A stretch of 64,000 nt of DNA from Ooceraea biroi (GCF_003672135.1 NC_039517.1:12610601-12674600), one strand, 5' to 3'; counted from the first letter of the stretch, positions 11,237 to 22,109 are shown. Program-made: numbers and translations. The notes: generated by a model from the sequence alone, not told the origin.

Positions 11237-12170
11237 GATTTAACTTCTAAAGGTAATTTACTACTTATAATAATTTAAGAAAAAGCATAATTGTTGCATT
11301 TGCATAACTGTTACATTTTTCTTCTGATTTTAACAGATTATTGCTATCTACAAATCAAATTCTACTTTAATTATTTTTAGTATCATATCGTTTACTTAAA
11401 GATCTGGTATCAGGTGCCTTACGTTTTTCGAGATATAAGAACTTTAGCGAGGAAGAATTTGTTGCGAAGGCTCTTATTTCGTTTTTCTGACAAAAACAGT
11501 TTGTTTCATCGAAAACCCATTGTTCGACCTAACCTCTCAAAAGTAATTTACTTTTCAATAATTTAAGAAAGAGTATGATTCTTGCGTTACGTTCCTTCCG
11601 ATTTTAACAAATTATTTCTATCTATAAATCGAATTCAACCTTAATTATTTTCAGTATTATTTTGTGTGCTCAAGAATCTCGCATCAAGTGCCTTACGCTT
11701 TCCAAGTTATAAGAAGAACTTATAGCGAGAAGAATCTGTAGCGAAGAAGAATTTGTTACAAAGGCTCTTGTCTCGTTTTTGTGGCAAAAACAGTTTGCTT
11801 TATCGATAAATAACTCTTTGACTTAATCTAGTTAAAAGGTAATTTAATTTTTATAGTAATTTAAGAAAGAGCATGGCTCTATTATAAATTACTTCTACGT
11901 TATTTTCCTTCTGATTTTAACAAATCCCAGTAACCCCAAGTAACAGTAACATTACATCAATGTTATAATTTCCCAATAATTTCTCAACAATATAAATGCA
12001 ATCTAACATGTATTACCTATATTGTATTTATATTGTTGAGCAGAAAATTATAATATGTTAATATTAATAATGTTATTGTTACTTGATGTTTACTGAGATT
12101 GTTCCTATTTATAATCAAATTCAACTTCAATTACTTTCAATATTACTTCTTGTGACAAAATTTTTATGAC
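11237..12170. repeat. ~290-bp diverged tandem repeats
   Basis: Three head-to-tail units begin near 11237, 11526 and 11818. Each carries GGTAATTTA...TAATTTAAGAAA, TTCTGATTTTAACAAAT, TCAATTATTTTCAGTAT and GCGAAGGCTCTTRTYTCGTTTTT blocks at the same spacing. Identity by eye is about 75-80 percent. The third unit is interrupted by a MITE at 11928-12105 and then resumes. No coding capacity; satellite-like. Confidence 0.75.
11928..12105. mobile_element. MITE in the third tandem unit
   Basis: A ~178-bp palindromic insertion with ends CAGTAA...AAGTAACARTAACATTA and its reverse complement. It can be placed exactly because the two neighbouring 290-bp units lack it. Very AT-rich, no ORF. Confidence 0.7.
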
Positions 12171-12723
12171 AACCCAGCAATAACAGAATATAACTATTAT
12201 ATATCTCAGAAGTAACACGTAATATAACAGTTGTTATACACTATTAATATTGAGGCTACATAATTTCCTTTTATAACTGTAATATTACTTTGTTTTAAAA
12301 CTTTATTATAACTGTGTTATTTCCTGGTTATAATAATATAACAGCAATATAAATTGAACATAACACATGATATTACAAATGCTATATTATTATTACTTTG
12401 ATGTTATACAACGTGTTATATAGAGATGTTATATTCATTTTATATTATATATATTATAACATGAATATAACATATATATTTTAAATGTTTCCTCTTTTCG
12501 TTGTTGGCATCCTTGCGTTCTTTTCAGTTCTTGCTGGTTCTTTCATCGTGTCAGCGTGTTGTTGCGTGGTATGGAAGTGTTCTCTTTATCCAAGGTAATC
12601 CTTAATTTCTAACATTGATTAAAAATAAGTATTATTATAAAGACTAAATATTTGTGCATATATTTTTACTAGTATTCTTTAACTTATTGCAGTTAACCTA
12701 TGCATATGTAAAATGGTGTAGTA

Positions 12724-13064
12724 TGTAAGTTGAAAGTTGTAAGGAGAGAAACACAGATTTCTTCGGAGCAGGTGGTAAATTCGTCGTGCAGTAACTTATT
12801 ATATAATTTAAGAAATGACTTTATTATTATAAACAGTTATAACTCGCACCAATTTTATCTACTAACGCAGCTATATCTCTAATACTTGTACATCGTCCGA
12901 AGGCTAAGGTACGACTAACTCTACACGCTCTTATTTTCGCATTCGCTCGCCCTATCGAATTCTCTCGAACTTTCTTATACATAGTTTTGATCCGCTAGAC
13001 TCGCCGATATGCGCGCAAACATCTCAGGGCCGTATTTCGTCTACCTTGTACGTTTTCTCTTACA
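12724..13064 (-). repeat. 3' LTR of gypsy element
   Basis: 341 bp, begins TGTAAG and ends CTTACA. It matches 17894-18234 except at two positions (about 12836 and 13057). Confidence 0.97.
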
Positions 13065-13297
13065 GTTTCGGCCAGACTGACATTTTATTCGTCTCGAATG
13101 AAGGAACGCTTTAATCTGATAACAATATGCGAATCGATCGATGCAAGTACAAGAAGTTACAAAATAATGCAAACCGACGAACAAAATATATATATCACAG
13201 AAATCTCTCATGCTCATCAAAATCAAAAACAATAAAATAAAATAGATAAAATAGAATACTCGATCAAGTTAATAAAATGGCTTACACTAATCTTAGT

Positions 13298-15231
13298 CTA
13301 AGGTGGACTTACAGGTCTAATCCACGGTTTGATTCTATCAGGTGACAAAATTGAGTTGTACGGCTTAGCTGTTACATTAAAACCGGGGATGTCCTTAACG
13401 ACGTAACGATTTTTATCCAACGCCTTCGCAATTACATATGGACCCTTATAATTAGGTTTTAATTTTCGGTTCTCGCCGGGTCTACTCTGCGTGTCTCTAA
13501 TGAGCACGAAATCGCCTTCTTTATATTTTGTAGGCTTTTATGCTTACTATCATAAATGTTTTTATTATAATCGCGAAGTTGTTGTGTCGCCTGAATCGCT
13601 ATATCACGTCGTTCTTCTCGTTCTTTGATTAAGTCTGCATCAATTTGCGTCAACGATTTGATTGCATTCGTAAGAGTATGGTCGGCGTGGTTTTTCTGAT
13701 CGTATCCGAGAAGGAGTTTCGAAGGTGTTGTTTTTATGGCGGAATGAAACGTATTATTAATAACGTATGTTGCTCTACCGAGGTGTGATTTCCAATCTTG
13801 CGGTTCGTCAACTAATTTTCATAGTGTCGATTTTAAAAATCTATTTACGCGTTCAACGAGACCATTGGCCCATGGGGCCGCGACTGCCACTTTATGATGG
13901 GTGATTTCATATCGCTCTACGAAAGCAGCAAATTCTTGAGCCGTAAATGCAGTACCTCTGTCTGAAATAATTCGAGTTGGTGCTCCGAATACATTAAATA
14001 AAAATTCTAAATAATTGCAAACTTCTTTGGACGAAGTTGATTTTGTCGGAAATAACCACGTGAATCTACTGTATGCATCCAGTATCACAAGAATATGCTT
14101 GTAGCCATTTTTCGTTTCGTGTAATGGGCCAAAATGATCCATATACAGTGTGTCGCAGGGAACTGTTGACGGAGAAATTATTTGCATCTCGCCTTCGCGC
14201 GTGTTGATTGCTGTATTCGAAATTAAACATGTAATACAATTGTCTACATAATCGCGAACCTTTTTCCGCATGGACGGAAACCAATAATTTTCGTTTATGC
14301 CCTGAGACGTCTTTTCCACACCGCAATGGGCCATATCATCGTGATATGTTTTGAGTACCGAATTGAGCATGGATTCAGGAATTACAAAACGCGAACGATC
14401 ACCATCCTTCTTATATACCAAGCCTTCAATTAATTGAAATTTATCACTATCCTCATATTCGAGATTATGTGCGATTTCTTTAATTTTTCCGTCTTACAAT
14501 TGTTTGTATTCTAATTCTCTTTCGAGCGGTAACGAGTCAATATACGCGATCTGCCGGCTAAGAGCATCCACATGCGGCATCTGCTTCCCTGATCGGTGAA
14601 TTAATTTAAACCGGTAGTTTTGAAAGCTAAGAGTCCATTGGGCGATCCTTGGATTTAAATTGGCCTTATTCACAGCATACACCAAAGCGTTGTAATCCGT
14701 TACTATCGTAAATTCGATGCCGTATAAATATATATGAAATCTTTCAATTGCTTTCACGATGGCCAGCATCTCGAGCTCGAAACTGTGATATCGTGTTTCT
14801 GCGTCGTTGGTCATTTGACTAAAGTAAGCGACAGGTAGCTGATTCCCGTTACTGGCCTTTTGAAACAATATTGCTCCGAGACCTTGTGAACAAGCATCCG
14901 TATGCAGCTGAGTTTCGGCAGTTGGGTTATATATACTCAGAACCGGACGCGAGCATAATTCGTCTTTAAGGCCCTCGAATGCCTTCACGCACGCATCATT
15001 AAAATCAAATGCGACTGATTTCTTTAATAAATTATGCAACGGTTTTGTCCTCCGTGAATAATCCTTTATGAATTTGCGAAAGTAGCCAGTTAGACCAAGG
15101 AATCGCTGAACTGTTAAGACCGTATTGGGGCGCGGAAAATTTCGAATCGCATCCGTGTGACGTGTACTTATCGTGATTGCATTTGCCGTAAGAATGTATC
15201 TTAAATATTCTATCTCTTTCTTAAGAAATTG
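13298..15231 (-). pseudogene. gypsy pol 3' part: RNase H and integrase, broken
   Basis: Continues the frame of the gag-pol ORF after a TGA at about 15230. RT thumb and RNase H lie at 15039-14494 (TDACSQGLGAILFQ, YHSFELEMLAIV, FTIVTDYNALVYA). A TAA near 14494 follows. The integrase lies at 14421-13819 with an HHCC region (HDDMAHCGVEKT ... CITCLISN), MDHFGPL, SDRGTAFTAQEF and GLVERVNRFLKS (third acidic residue). A TGA at about 13820 and a frameshift near 13545 separate this from the C-terminal LKPNYKGPYVIAKAL segment ending at 13298. All functional motifs are still visible, which fits recent decay. Confidence 0.9.
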
Positions 15232-17604
15232 TCATTTATTGTAGTTCAACTCGAAACTGTGTTTTTTAAGAATAATTAGAACTTCTAGCAAAATTCGCAA
15301 ATTTTCTTCCACCGACTCAGATGCAATCAAAATGTCATCGATATAAACGATAATTTTCCCCTCTCGAATAAGTTTTTGAAGGATAAAAACTAACCGTTTT
15401 TGAAATTCAGCGGGCGATTCGCAAAAGCCGAATGGAAGCCTCACGTACTCGAATTGCCCATCGGGTGTGGCAAATGCAAAATATTTTGTATGGTCTGGGT
15501 GTATCTTAATAGGGTGGAAGCCGTCCCTAAGGTCTAAGAGCGTAAAAACAGTTTTATTACTCAATCTTGCTATACTATCCTCTATGAGGGAAAACGGATA
15601 CTTTTGTTTAATTACCTTATTATTTAATGGTCGTAGATCGACACACAAACGAGTTGAACCATTTTTCTTTTTTATGGGGACCACACGAGCACAAAAAGGT
15701 GAAATACTTTCTTTTATTATACCGCGTGCGAGTAAATCGTCAGTAATTTTTCGGATTTCTATTTGTTCCGCTAGTGCAAATTTCCGCGGGGCATATCGAT
15801 ACGGTGATTCATCTTTAAGATGAACAGTAACGCAATAATCGTCGTCCACCCTCGGCACGGACGATTTTTCAATTTCCATGAGCAAATCCCTTAATTGTTG
15901 TTTTACTTGCTTATCAAAATCAATGGAAATATCTTTAATTTGATTTTCAACTGACGATGAATTATCTGTTTCGCTATAAGCTAATAGTCTTAAGAGTGAG
16001 TCTGGAAATAATTGAATATTATCATTTTCGTCTTCAAAGCCGTTAGGCCTGTAAGTCGCAGAGATATTATGTTTATCTAAGAAGTCACGACCTAATATTA
16101 TTTCCGTCGCTAGACTAGTATCCTGTAATACGTGAAGATCTACTTTGAATTCGACGGCAGGTATTTGCTCCAAGGAGATTGAGATTTCTTTTGAACCATA
16201 TATTTGGATCGGTGTATTATTCACGGCTCTGTACATAATATTTGGCGGGTTTAACGACTCGGCTGATCGCGTGAAAAACATATTGTATATATCAGATCGA
16301 ACAAAAGAAACAGGACTGCCAGTGTCGAGAAGCGCAAACAAGTTACAATCTGAACCGTTAAATTTAACAATCTTCAAAGGCGAACCATTTATTTTGATTA
16401 TCTCACCAGACTCGCGGACCAGGGCTATGGTGTTGGACGGATCCTGAGCTGCCTGTACCGTAGATACTGCGCCGGCCGCCGTCGGCTGGGATGTGCACCC
16501 CTGCTGCTCTTTCCTCTTTAATTTTGGACAGTCGTTCCTAAGATGACCCTGACTCCTACAGTAGACACAGAAGGTTCCAGCGGTCCGGCAATGCTTAGCG
16601 AGATGGCCCACCTTTCCGCCACCATTACTCCGCTGCTCCTCCGTGTTCAAGGTTCTCTGGTTGCTGAATTGTCCTTTGAAATTTTCCGTTGTCACCGCTG
16701 TTATATTATGCATCCCATCCAGAAATTCATCTATCGTTTCGACGCGAAGTGCTGCTGCCGTGGCTCTCAACGCTTGATTTCCAATTCCTCCTGTCAGTAA
16801 ATGGATGGAATCCTTTGCCGAAAGATCAAGACTGTGCATGAGTGTTAGTCGATCCATTGCATACTCCTGGAATGATTCTCTGGACGGGTTCCACTTCCGG
16901 GCTTCAATTTTTTGCAAGGCAACCTGGAACAAAACTCTTCTCTCAAATCGCTTAATGATGGCTTCACGGAAGCCCATCCACGATTCTAACATGGGTCCGG
17001 AGCCGAGGTCAAACCACTTTCTCGCTTGCTTTACCAATCTGCTTGAAGCTGCAAGGAGAGTAACGTGGTCCGGAGCCCTATGGATTGCTGAGACTCGGTC
17101 TATCCTTTGAACCCATAACCGAACATTTTCCGTATCGGTGCCTCCGAATTCAGGAATCTGTGGTGCCAACAGATTAACTGCGTGAGCCGCCGATGACGAT
17201 CCGATTGACGATTGACGAGGAACTTCTTGATTTGGTTCCGGAATTGATGAATTGCTAGGGCCACTATGCACCGAAGTCGTACCATCATTTCTTGTAGCCA
17301 TCACGCTGAGCATTTGTTGCATAAGCTGCTGTTGTTGCATTTGATTCGCCATAGACGTCATAAATTGTGTTAACGTTGTCATCATCTGCTGCGAACTATC
17401 ACTTGCCGTCGGCGGCTGGGCGTCTTGTCTCGGCGATTCCTCTTGCCGTGACGGTCCGGCTCCCGTCGCAAAATCACGACGCTCGTAATATGTTACAAGA
17501 GCATCAATGTAATCCACGCGGCTACCCGAGACGCTGAGATCGAGGTTGGCTGCCGCATCTTTTAGTTGTTTGAAATTCATTTTATCTATAGCTGCTCGAT
17601 CCAT
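15232..17604 (-). CDS. gypsy gag-protease-RT polyprotein (790 codons)
   Basis: One frame holds gag and the first half of pol. Residues 1-45 form a SAP-like start. A glutamine/methionine-rich linker follows, then the retrotransposon gag domain from about residue 150 (IPEFGGTDTENVRLWVQRID), and a zinc knuckle (CVYCRSQGHLRNDC, near 350). The aspartic protease has LLDTGSPVSFV, and the RT carries RLCVDLRPLNN, LLDLRDGFHPI, FGFCESPAEFQK and YIDDILIAS. The product would package and reverse-transcribe the RNA. It ends at a premature TGA just before the RT thumb; the codon reads as a cysteine in the expected frame. Start chosen at 17604, the first Met after the leader. Confidence 0.92.
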   Translation of the reverse strand: MDRAAIDKMNFKQLKDAAANLDLSVSGSRVDYIDALVTYYERRDFATGAGPSRQEESPRQDAQPPTASDSSQQMMTTLTQFMTSMANQMQQQQLMQQMLSVMATRNDGTTSVHSGPSNSSIPEPNQEVPRQSSIGSSSAAHAVNLLAPQIPEFGGTDTENVRLWVQRIDRVSAIHRAPDHVTLLAASSRLVKQARKWFDLGSGPMLESWMGFREAIIKRFERRVLFQVALQKIEARKWNPSRESFQEYAMDRLTLMHSLDLSAKDSIHLLTGGIGNQALRATAAALRVETIDEFLDGMHNITAVTTENFKGQFSNQRTLNTEEQRSNGGGKVGHLAKHCRTAGTFCVYCRSQGHLRNDCPKLKRKEQQGCTSQPTAAGAVSTVQAAQDPSNTIALVRESGEIIKINGSPLKIVKFNGSDCNLFALLDTGSPVSFVRSDIYNMFFTRSAESLNPPNIMYRAVNNTPIQIYGSKEISISLEQIPAVEFKVDLHVLQDTSLATEIILGRDFLDKHNISATYRPNGFEDENDNIQLFPDSLLRLLAYSETDNSSSVENQIKDISIDFDKQVKQQLRDLLMEIEKSSVPRVDDDYCVTVHLKDESPYRYAPRKFALAEQIEIRKITDDLLARGIIKESISPFCARVVPIKKKNGSTRLCVDLRPLNNKVIKQKYPFSLIEDSIARLSNKTVFTLLDLRDGFHPIKIHPDHTKYFAFATPDGQFEYVRLPFGFCESPAEFQKRLVFILQKLIREGKIIVYIDDILIASESVEENLRILLEVLIILKKHSFELNYNK

Positions 17605-17893
17605 TTTTCTGATTCGAAGCTGATACTTAGGTTAAAACGTACTTTTACTTAACGTACAATTACTTGCGAATACTGATCAGTCCACCTCACGCTGTCCTGC
17701 GCGGGTCCAACTGAAGTATCTGTCTCGAACGGACGCTATCTCAACGAGACCCCCATGCACTCCAACAGACCGTTGCTCCAGCAGTGCTAAGGAGTTTTAG
17801 GCCATAAAGCAGGAGCCGTGAGTTGAGTTCTGTCCTCTTCTTCCTGAGAGATTGATCCTCTTTGAAGGGGTTGAGACCATCCCACTTCTGAAT
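17605..17893 (-). other. gypsy leader between 5' LTR and gag
   Basis: 289 bp of untranslated leader. The primer-binding site should lie right next to 17893. The minus strand reads ATTCAGAAGTGGGATGG there, but I could not match it to a tRNA 3' end. Confidence 0.5.
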
Positions 17894-18234
17894 TGTAAGT
17901 TGAAAGTTGTAAGGAGAGAAACACAGATTTCTTCGGAGCAGGTGGTAAATTCGTCGTGCAGTAACTTATTATATAATTTAAGAAATGACTTTATTATTAT
18001 AAATAGTTATAACTCGCACCAATTTTATCTACTAACGCAGCTATATCTCTAATACTTGTACATCGTCCGAAGGCTAAGGTACGACTAACTCTACACGCTC
18101 TTATTTTCGCATTCGCTCGCCCTATCGAATTCTCTCGAACTTTCTTATACATAGTTTTGATCCGCTAGACTCGCCGATATGCGCGCAAACATCTCAGGGC
18201 CGTATTTCGTCTACCTTGTACGTTTTCCCTTACA
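17894..18234 (-). repeat. 5' LTR of gypsy element
   Basis: 341 bp, the partner of 12724-13064, followed by the TSD AGTA at 18235-18238. On the minus strand this is the promoter-bearing upstream LTR. Confidence 0.97.
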
Positions 18235-18448
18235 AGTAGGTTATGTATGCAAAAGTCACATTGCAAGAATACAATACCGAGTCGTCTTCACTTCTACGGA
18301 ACATTTAGAAATGCTTATCATTATCAAATGTACAAAACTCTAAAGATTGATAATGAAATTAAGTATTCCTAAATGCTCCGTAGAAGTGGAAATGACTCGG
18401 CGTTGCATTCTTGCAATGCGACTTTTGCATCTACTACCATTTTACATA

Positions 18449-19734
18449 TTGGGTCATTAAGTATGAAACTTTACAAATAGAACATAAACTTTTGCATTTT
18501 TTGGCACATGGACATGATTTATTTTCAATCAAAGTATGCGCCCATGTTATCTACACACTTCTGCCATTTTAGTGGTAGTTGGTCTATGCCTCTACTATAG
18601 AAGCCAGGAGTACGGGAATCGATGAAGTTGCGGAAGGCTGTTTCGACTGCCTGTTGAGAATTGAAGAATTTTCCCATCAAGAAGTTGTCCAAATTCCGGA
18701 AGAAGTGATAGTCGGTAGGTGATAGATCTGGTGAACATGGTGGATGACGGAGAGTTTCCAATTCCAACTCCCGTAGCTTTGCCACGGTCAGTCGTGCAGT
18801 GTGCGGTCGAGCATTATCATGCAACAGGATTGGCATTGACCGATTGACCAATTTCGGTTGTTTAATAGCAAGTTGTTGCATCATTTCATCCAGTTGCTTG
18901 CAATATACTTCAGCCGTTATCGATATACCAGGTTTCATAAAGTTGTAGTAGATAACACCTGACCTGGACCACCAAACAGTCACCATAAGCTTCTTCTGTG
19001 TAATGTTGGGTTTCGCGTGATGTCTCGGTGGTTCATCAGCGTTCAACCACTGATGTGAGCGTTTACGATTGTCGTAGAGTATCCACTTTTCATCGCAGGT
19101 CACAATTCGATTCAAAAAAGATCCATTTTTGTGACGGGAAAGCAAAGAAAGGGAAGCCTCTAGACGTTGCGCCTGCTGCGCATCGGTCAATTCGTGCGGG
19201 ACCCATTTGTCCAACTTCTTTATCTTACCAATTGCAGCTAAATGAACCAATATGGTGGGTATGGAAACATTGAATATCGATGCCAATTCACGTGTACTTT
19301 GAGATGGTTCGGACTCTACTACGGCTCTCAAGTGATCATTATCCACCTTCGTCTTTGGTCTTCCACGTGGCTCATTAGCGAGGCTGAAATCTCCATCTCT
19401 GAAGTTTTTGAACCAATTGCCCACCGTTGCTTTAGTAGTTGAACCTTCACCAAATACAGCGTTAATATTACGAGCTGTCTCCGACACTGTGGTTCCACGG
19501 CGGAACTCATATTCATAAATCACACAAATTTTGGACTTTTCCATAGTTCTATAAAAAAGAATCCACCAATAAAACTAATGAAGATATTTGAACAAACAAA
19601 TATGACGTTTGAAGAGCGAACATACATCTATCACACTAACCTAACCTGATACTGACGTCTGGCGCCAAATTTGAGATAACAAATGTTAAAGATGGCGCTT
19701 TTACATTTGTAAAGTTTCATACTTAATGACCCAA
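18449..19734 (-). mobile_element. mariner element, complete, perfect TIRs
   Basis: 1,286 bp with 30-bp terminal inverted repeats that match exactly (TTGGGTCATTAAGTATGAAA... at 18449-18478 and its complement at 19705-19734), flanked by TA on both sides. It encodes one uninterrupted transposase. Structurally it has everything a mobile mariner needs. It lies in the right arm of the large palindromic element, a few dozen bases from its centre. Confidence 0.97.
18525..19544 (-). CDS. mariner transposase, intact (339 aa)
   Basis: Full-length D34D transposase. The N-terminal half is a paired helix-turn-helix DNA-binding region (residues 1-110, with GRPKT linker). Next comes the mariner signature WVPHEL, then the DDE core: TCDEKWILYDN (first Asp), HDNARPHTA (second Asp) and SPDLSPTDYHFF (third Asp), with 34 residues between the last two. 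The usual YSPDL reads CSPDL here. The C-terminus, YSRGIDQLPLKWQKCVDNMGAYFD, is in the normal place. The sequence resembles the cecropia/Hsmar1-type subfamily. It would cut and paste the element by binding the 30-bp TIRs. No stops or frameshifts. Confidence 0.95.
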   Translation of the reverse strand: MEKSKICVIYEYEFRRGTTVSETARNINAVFGEGSTTKATVGNWFKNFRDGDFSLANEPRGRPKTKVDNDHLRAVVESEPSQSTRELASIFNVSIPTILVHLAAIGKIKKLDKWVPHELTDAQQAQRLEASLSLLSRHKNGSFLNRIVTCDEKWILYDNRKRSHQWLNADEPPRHHAKPNITQKKLMVTVWWSRSGVIYYNFMKPGISITAEVYCKQLDEMMQQLAIKQPKLVNRSMPILLHDNARPHTARLTVAKLRELELETLRHPPCSPDLSPTDYHFFRNLDNFLMGKFFNSQQAVETAFRNFIDSRTPGFYSRGIDQLPLKWQKCVDNMGAYFD

Positions 19735-20045
19735 TATGTATAAATTAACTGCAATAAGTTAAAGAATACTGGTAAAATTATATGTACAAATATTTAGTTT
19801 TCTTTATAATATAATACTTATTTTGAATACTTTCAATATTAATGTTACTGTTAGAAAAGATTACCTTGGATAAAGAGAACGCTTCCATAACACGCAACAA
19901 CACGCTGTGTATATTTTATATGTATATGTTTAGAGTGCAAAATATAATAATTAAATATTTATATTTTTCCCTTTCCTCTGGAAAAACTGCGTCATTATAA
20001 TAACTATAGCGTGATTGTTATTGTATATGTACTGTATTAACTTAT

Positions 20046-20175
20046 ATATTTTATACATACTAATTCCAGGAAAGGTCTTTGAATTAATTTCGAGCGAAAG
20101 CAAATGAAATAGTTTGTTCTCGCTTAGAATTAATTCAAAGACCTTTTCTGGGATTAGTATGTATAAAATATATAT
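20046..20175. repeat. Short hairpin in the palindrome arm
   Basis: TTTTATACATACTAATTCC...AAAGGTCTTTGAATTAATT is followed about 25 bp later by its inverted copy. This is a small foldback MITE inserted in the right arm of the large palindromic element. No gene. Confidence 0.6.
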
Positions 20176-20519
20176 TTTCATTCTACAGTTACTATTCAGT
20201 TACAAAAAATATAACAATTACATAATTTACATCACGATTATATATATGTTATATAATTATTCGCTAACTTTGTTAAAAGTATATAACATGTTACATACGT
20301 ATTATATTCACGTTATATAATTGTAACATGTGTGAGTAGGAAATTACTACTAACGTGTATGTAACCTAGTACATCTATGTAATATTGCGTGTTACATTCC
20401 GTTTTATTACGGTAATGTAATAGTTATATACCCGTGTTCGCTGGGTCGCTGTAACCGCCGATAATTTTGACGTAGCGTGGAAGTCACTAACGGCGCGCTA
20501 TGAAAGTAAACGTTGATTA

Positions 20520-21632
20520 TTAAATTATCATCTGTCTTCGCTCCTTAATTTGTCTGCAATTCCGCGAGAATCGGCCGTAGATTTGCAAGCGCTCCGCGAT
20601 CGAGTCAACGTGGCGGTATCATCCTTGGAAAATCTAAAGCGGTCCTCCAAGGAATTGTGGAACGACGTGCTCATGCACATTATCGTACAGAAGCTGGATC
20701 CGGTCACTCGGAAAGCGTGGACGGTAAAATCGAGCGACAGCGACGAGCCGCCGTCTTTCGACGCTCTAAATACGTTTCTCTCTTGCCGCACGCGCGCGCT
20801 TCAAGAGTTATCGAATGGGTCAACCGGAAAATCGACGAAGACCATCGTTCCTAAGATCAGCTCGGCAACCGCGTCGAAGACATCAAAAGCGATGTGTCCG
20901 TTATGCAAAGCGAAGCATTTCTTCAGCGCGTGTCCGACGTTCGTCCGCGGGAGTCCGAAGGAGCGCCACGACCTCGTGAAGCAGCACCACCGCTGTTTTA
21001 ACTGCCCCAGTCAAAACCACTCAGCCAAAGAGAGCAACAGCACATATTCGTGTAGAACGTGTCAACAAAGACATCACTCGATGCTTCACGAGACCTCGGA
21101 TTCCGGCTCGCCTCCCGCATCTACCGCGAGTGCCCAGTCGGCGTCACCAACGACTAGCCAGAACGCGGAGCCCCTCGATTCGCCCTCGACAGTTCAATCT
21201 TTGTTTTCGTTGACTCAAAAACAATCCCGATCGCACGTGCTCCTGGCTACTGCTTGGATTACAGCTGGCTCGTCGTCTGGTCGATCGGCCACGGTTCAAG
21301 CTCTGCTTGATCAGGGTTCCGAGATGACATTCATTTCGGAACGTCTAGCGCAAGTGTTAAGTACAAAACGTATTCGCATGCCTGTGACAGTCTCGGCGGT
21401 CGGCTGTGTCAATGCCGACACGTTCAGTCACGCAGCGCACATTAACGTCTCGCCGCGCGATTCGCAGTCGCCTTCGTTTTCGACGACCGCGTTGATCCTC
21501 AAGGCTTTAACCTCGTATACTCCTAAACGCTCTTCTGAGCCACTTTCCTTATCCCACTTATCGGATTTGAAATGGGCTGATTCGGATCCTTGCAGTGCAA
21601 AACCGGTGGACATTATTATCGCCGCGGATCTC
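20520..21632 (+). pseudogene. BEL/Pao gag-protease fragment
   Basis: An open frame of ~370 codons in the sense opposite to the BEL/Pao copy at 7-10 kb. Its start is internal gag: LQALRDRVNVAVSSLENL, SKELWNDVLMHIIVQKLD (DUF1759-like). Two zinc knuckles follow (CPLCKAKHFFSACPTF and CFNCPSQNHSAKE...CRTCQQRHHSMLH), then a retropepsin-like region with ALLDQGSEMTFISERLA (DUF1758-like). The catalytic D-S/T-G triad reads D-Q-G. The frame runs into a 195-bp-arm hairpin at 21633 and the rest of pol is absent. The true gag start is missing to the left, where the large palindromic element ends. Confidence 0.85.
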
Positions 21633-22033
21633 TATTATGTAAATAATGATTTATTATGTTTTATTATATTTTGGAGGTATACGTATATAATGAGATATAA
21701 ACATATACATTTCATATTTGTAAACTTTTTATTTATTTATATAGTTTATATACTGTCGAGTGTTTATTTATTATAAAATTCTGACATGACTGTACAGTGT
21801 TGCGGAGGAAAATTTATATAAAAGCATAAAAAACATAAATGCTTTTATATAAATTTTCATCCGCAACACTGTACAGTCATGTCAGAATTTTATAATAAAT
21901 AAACACTCGACAGTATATAAACTATATAAATAAATAAAAAGTTTACAAATATGAAATGTATATGTTTATATCTCATTATATACGTATACCTCCAAAATAT
22001 AATAAAACATAATAAATCATTATTTACATAATA
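21633..22033. mobile_element. Near-perfect hairpin, 195-bp arms
   Basis: Arms 21633-21827 and 21839-22033 are reverse complements with about one mismatch and an 11-base loop. It interrupts the BEL/Pao gag-protease frame. The lack of divergence between the arms points to recent origin or ongoing arm-to-arm conversion. No coding capacity. Confidence 0.9.
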
Positions 22034-22109
22034 ATATATTATTTACATAATAAAAAAATATAATGCAAACACAAAAAACAAAAATCCGAAGAAAAAAAAA
22101 TTATCACAA

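Larger units (their letters stand above)
12724..18234 (-). mobile_element. Ty3/gypsy LTR retrotransposon, nearly complete
   Basis: A 5.5-kb element with two 341-bp LTRs (TGTAAG...CTTACA) that differ by eye at only two positions, flanked by a 4-bp TSD AGTA (12720-12723 and 18235-18238). Gene order on the minus strand is gag, protease, RT, RNase H, integrase (Ty3/gypsy order, no env). The near-identical LTRs indicate recent insertion, yet pol contains three in-frame stops and one frameshift, so this copy is not autonomous. It lies in the left arm of the large palindromic element. Confidence 0.95.
12172..20450. mobile_element. Large palindromic element with gypsy and mariner insertions
   Basis: Both ends read ACCCAGC inward, then AT-rich TAACATATAAC-type sequence. 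12540-12720 matches 19735-19910 inverted (for example CTCTTTATCCAAGGTAATC and GATTACCTTGGATAAAGAG). 18252-18318 matches 18370-18433 inverted, marking the centre near 18344. Removing the gypsy (12724-18234) and mariner (18449-19734) insertions leaves about 1.5 kb of foldback element without a gene. A further small hairpin (20046-20175) sits in the right arm. I could not define a TSD. Confidence 0.65.

Noticed and set aside
11237..12170. CRISPR-like direct-repeat array
   Set aside because: Units are ~290 bp and diverged throughout; no short repeats with unique spacers anywhere in the window, and the sequence is eukaryotic.
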